From assembly GCA_947495125.1 (NCBI GenBank), contig CANLXL010000001.1, positions 186,001-250,000 of the forward strand: 64,000 bases of DNA. Reading direction: 5' to 3'. Under the pieces are notes generated by a model. It saw nothing but the letters and a program-made list of their open reading frames with translations. It was not told the origin of the DNA and did not search any database. Positions 62,820 through 64,000 of this stretch are shown here, piece after piece; the stretch's first letter is position 1, and each line of letters begins with the position of its first letter. A program made the position numbers and the translations under genes. Origin of the DNA: an uncultured Flaviramulus sp. (GTDB lineage: Bacteria > Bacteroidota > Bacteroidia > Flavobacteriales > Flavobacteriaceae).

Positions 62820-63821
62820 ATGCAAGATCATTTTATAAAGTATTTAAAGGAAAAATCGAGTAACAACACGTCTTTTGTTGATGAAATAGCGGACATTCTG
62901 GATATTGGCTATGATGCAGCGTACAGACGAATAAATTTAAAGACCAGCTTATCTTTAGAAGAGGCTGTAACACTGGCAAAACATTATAAAGTTTCCTTAA
63001 ATAAGTTATATGAAGTTGGTAGCGAGAATACCATTATAACAGATTTATCTCCCCCTATTCATAATAAAGAAGATTTGGAAATCTGGTTAAAACAATCGTA
63101 TGAAAGTGTTTTTCCACTAACTAAATTAAAAAGTGCTTCCATAATTTACTCGGCCAAAGACATCCCTTTGTTCCACACCCTTAAGGATTCATTTTTATCA
63201 CGTTATAAAATGTATGTCTGGTTAAAAGATGTAGATCCGGAAATGACCAGAAATAAAATTGCCTTCGATGACTTTATCAATAACATGCCCGACACATTAC
63301 TTGAAAAAGCTTTTAAACTAGGTGAAGTCTATAAAGACATAAACATAACAGAAATCTGGAACAACACCACAATTAATGGTACATTACAGCAGGTACTTTA
63401 TTACTTTGAATCCGGAGCTTTGTCTAGAGAACTAGCCTTACTTATCTGTACCGATATAGAAGATGTCATCAGACATGTAGAAAAGCAGGCGATTCAACAA
63501 TGTTTGACAGGTTCTAAAAACAAGGCCATTTATAATCTCTATATTAACAATATCCATACGATGAGCAACACCATTATGGTAAAAACACCTTATCAAAAAG
63601 TTTTTTTCACACCATTTACCGTGATTAGCTACTTCAAAATCGAACATCAACCGACCTGCGAACTTATGTATGAATTTTTCGAAAAGCAAATGAGTATTTC
63701 AAAGTTATTGGTGAATGCGGGAGAAAAAGATAGATCTTTGTTTTTTAACCGAATGCATCAAAAAATTAACCGTTTAAGAGAGCGTATTGGTATTGATAAT
63801 GGACCTTTTGATTTTGAATAG
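62820..63821 (+). CDS. Helix-turn-helix transcriptional regulator
   Basis: A 333-residue protein. The N-terminal 65 residues form a Cro-like helix-turn-helix (EIADILDIGYDAAYRRIN then LSLEEAVTLAKHYKVSLNKLY). The remaining part is helical and of unknown fold, with an N-glycan-like but meaningless NNTT run. It resembles BetR-type regulators in layout. It is divergent from the four-gene envelope cluster, which it may control. Low complexity and repeats are absent. Confidence 0.72.
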   Translation: MQDHFIKYLKEKSSNNTSFVDEIADILDIGYDAAYRRINLKTSLSLEEAVTLAKHYKVSLNKLYEVGSENTIITDLSPPIHNKEDLEIWLKQSYESVFPLTKLKSASIIYSAKDIPLFHTLKDSFLSRYKMYVWLKDVDPEMTRNKIAFDDFINNMPDTLLEKAFKLGEVYKDINITEIWNNTTINGTLQQVLYYFESGALSRELALLICTDIEDVIRHVEKQAIQQCLTGSKNKAIYNLYINNIHTMSNTIMVKTPYQKVFFTPFTVISYFKIEHQPTCELMYEFFEKQMSISKLLVNAGEKDRSLFFNRMHQKINRLRERIGIDNGPFDFE

Positions 63822-64000
63822 GCACATGCATATCTGAATATCTAGACAAAAACCAACTGTAGACCCTATAGGAATGTGACTTTTTCAACTATCTAGGGTC
63901 TAAACTTAAAAATGGTTTAAATATTATAAAAGTTTTTGTAACATTTTCCGACTTATATACGTATAACCATTGAAGAACAAATATTCGCTTTAAATTTACA
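63822..64000. other. Right-end gap with an inverted repeat
   Basis: Arms TAGACCCTA (63860-63868) and TAGGGTCTA (63894-63902) enclose 25 nt. There is no T-run after it, so it is not a standard terminator. The rest of the window end is AT-rich and may hold the promoter of a gene beyond the edge. Confidence 0.4.

Overview
The window is AT-rich, gene-dense DNA from a member of the Flavobacteriaceae (Bacteroidota). Evidence: a complete gldK-gldL-gldM-gldN gliding/type IX secretion (T9SS) core, a PorT-family T9SS protein, a very large secreted protein with a T9SS C-terminal sorting domain, an exosortase F (XrtF) pair, a TamL-type lipoprotein, Bacteroidota-style promoters (-7 box TAnnTTTG) and almost no Shine-Dalgarno sites. 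I cannot settle the genus. Most of it looks like vertically inherited core chromosome. I see no phage, transposase, CRISPR array, tRNA or rRNA.

Layout. 1-43 is the start of a leftward FAD-dependent oxidoreductase. 146-4906 holds gldKLMN, leftward. 4985-8674 holds topA followed by an arginase-fold protein whose metal ligands look broken. 8878-10641 carries two surface lipoproteins. 10720-18750 is a long rightward run: miaB, a small unknown, a sigma-54 activator, two tandem lptE copies, a TPR-like protein, secG, groES and groEL. 18757-23559 is leftward: a TlpA-like thioredoxin, then a probable metal-uptake unit (HYC_CC_PP protein, TonB receptor, HMA protein). 23605-24577 is the exosortase F pair. 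24660-26817 holds a GAF-type methionine sulfoxide reductase and purH. 27168-32707 is the cell-shape operon mreB-mreC-mreD-mrdA-rodA. 33040-40180 holds an isochorismatase-like hydrolase coupled to a cupin lipoprotein, the giant T9SS substrate and a TPR protein. 40190-43365 holds rsmG, a fatty acid desaturase and an aminotransferase. 43436-44477 encodes three small proteins with C-terminal membrane anchors. 44860-48837 holds an orphan response regulator and the TrkH/TrkA potassium system. 48961-53979 holds ubiE/menG, porT, an rRNA methyltransferase and TamL. 54191-57853 holds fba, accD, a LysR regulator and a small unknown. 58088-60805 is rpsO-pnp. 60875-63821 holds four small leftward genes, mostly envelope proteins, facing away from a regulator.

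How the genes work together. GldL/GldM form the proton-driven motor and GldK/GldN the periplasmic ring of the T9SS. PorT is an outer-membrane part of the same system, and the giant CTD protein is a likely cargo. LptE, TamL, SecG, the lipoproteins and the Mre/Rod genes make this window rich in envelope biogenesis. Non-coding DNA holds many strong hairpin terminators and several short palindromic repeats. Two of these are striking: a composite multi-hairpin element between purH and mreB, and an inverted repeat pair between the TonB receptor and HMA genes.

The best candidates for something undescribed are the degenerate arginase-fold protein beside the T9SS genes, the cluster of small tail-anchored proteins with a leftward orphan terminator next to it, the purH-mreB structured element, and the small envelope cluster beside its regulator at the right end. 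None of these is proven to be a new system by sequence alone.
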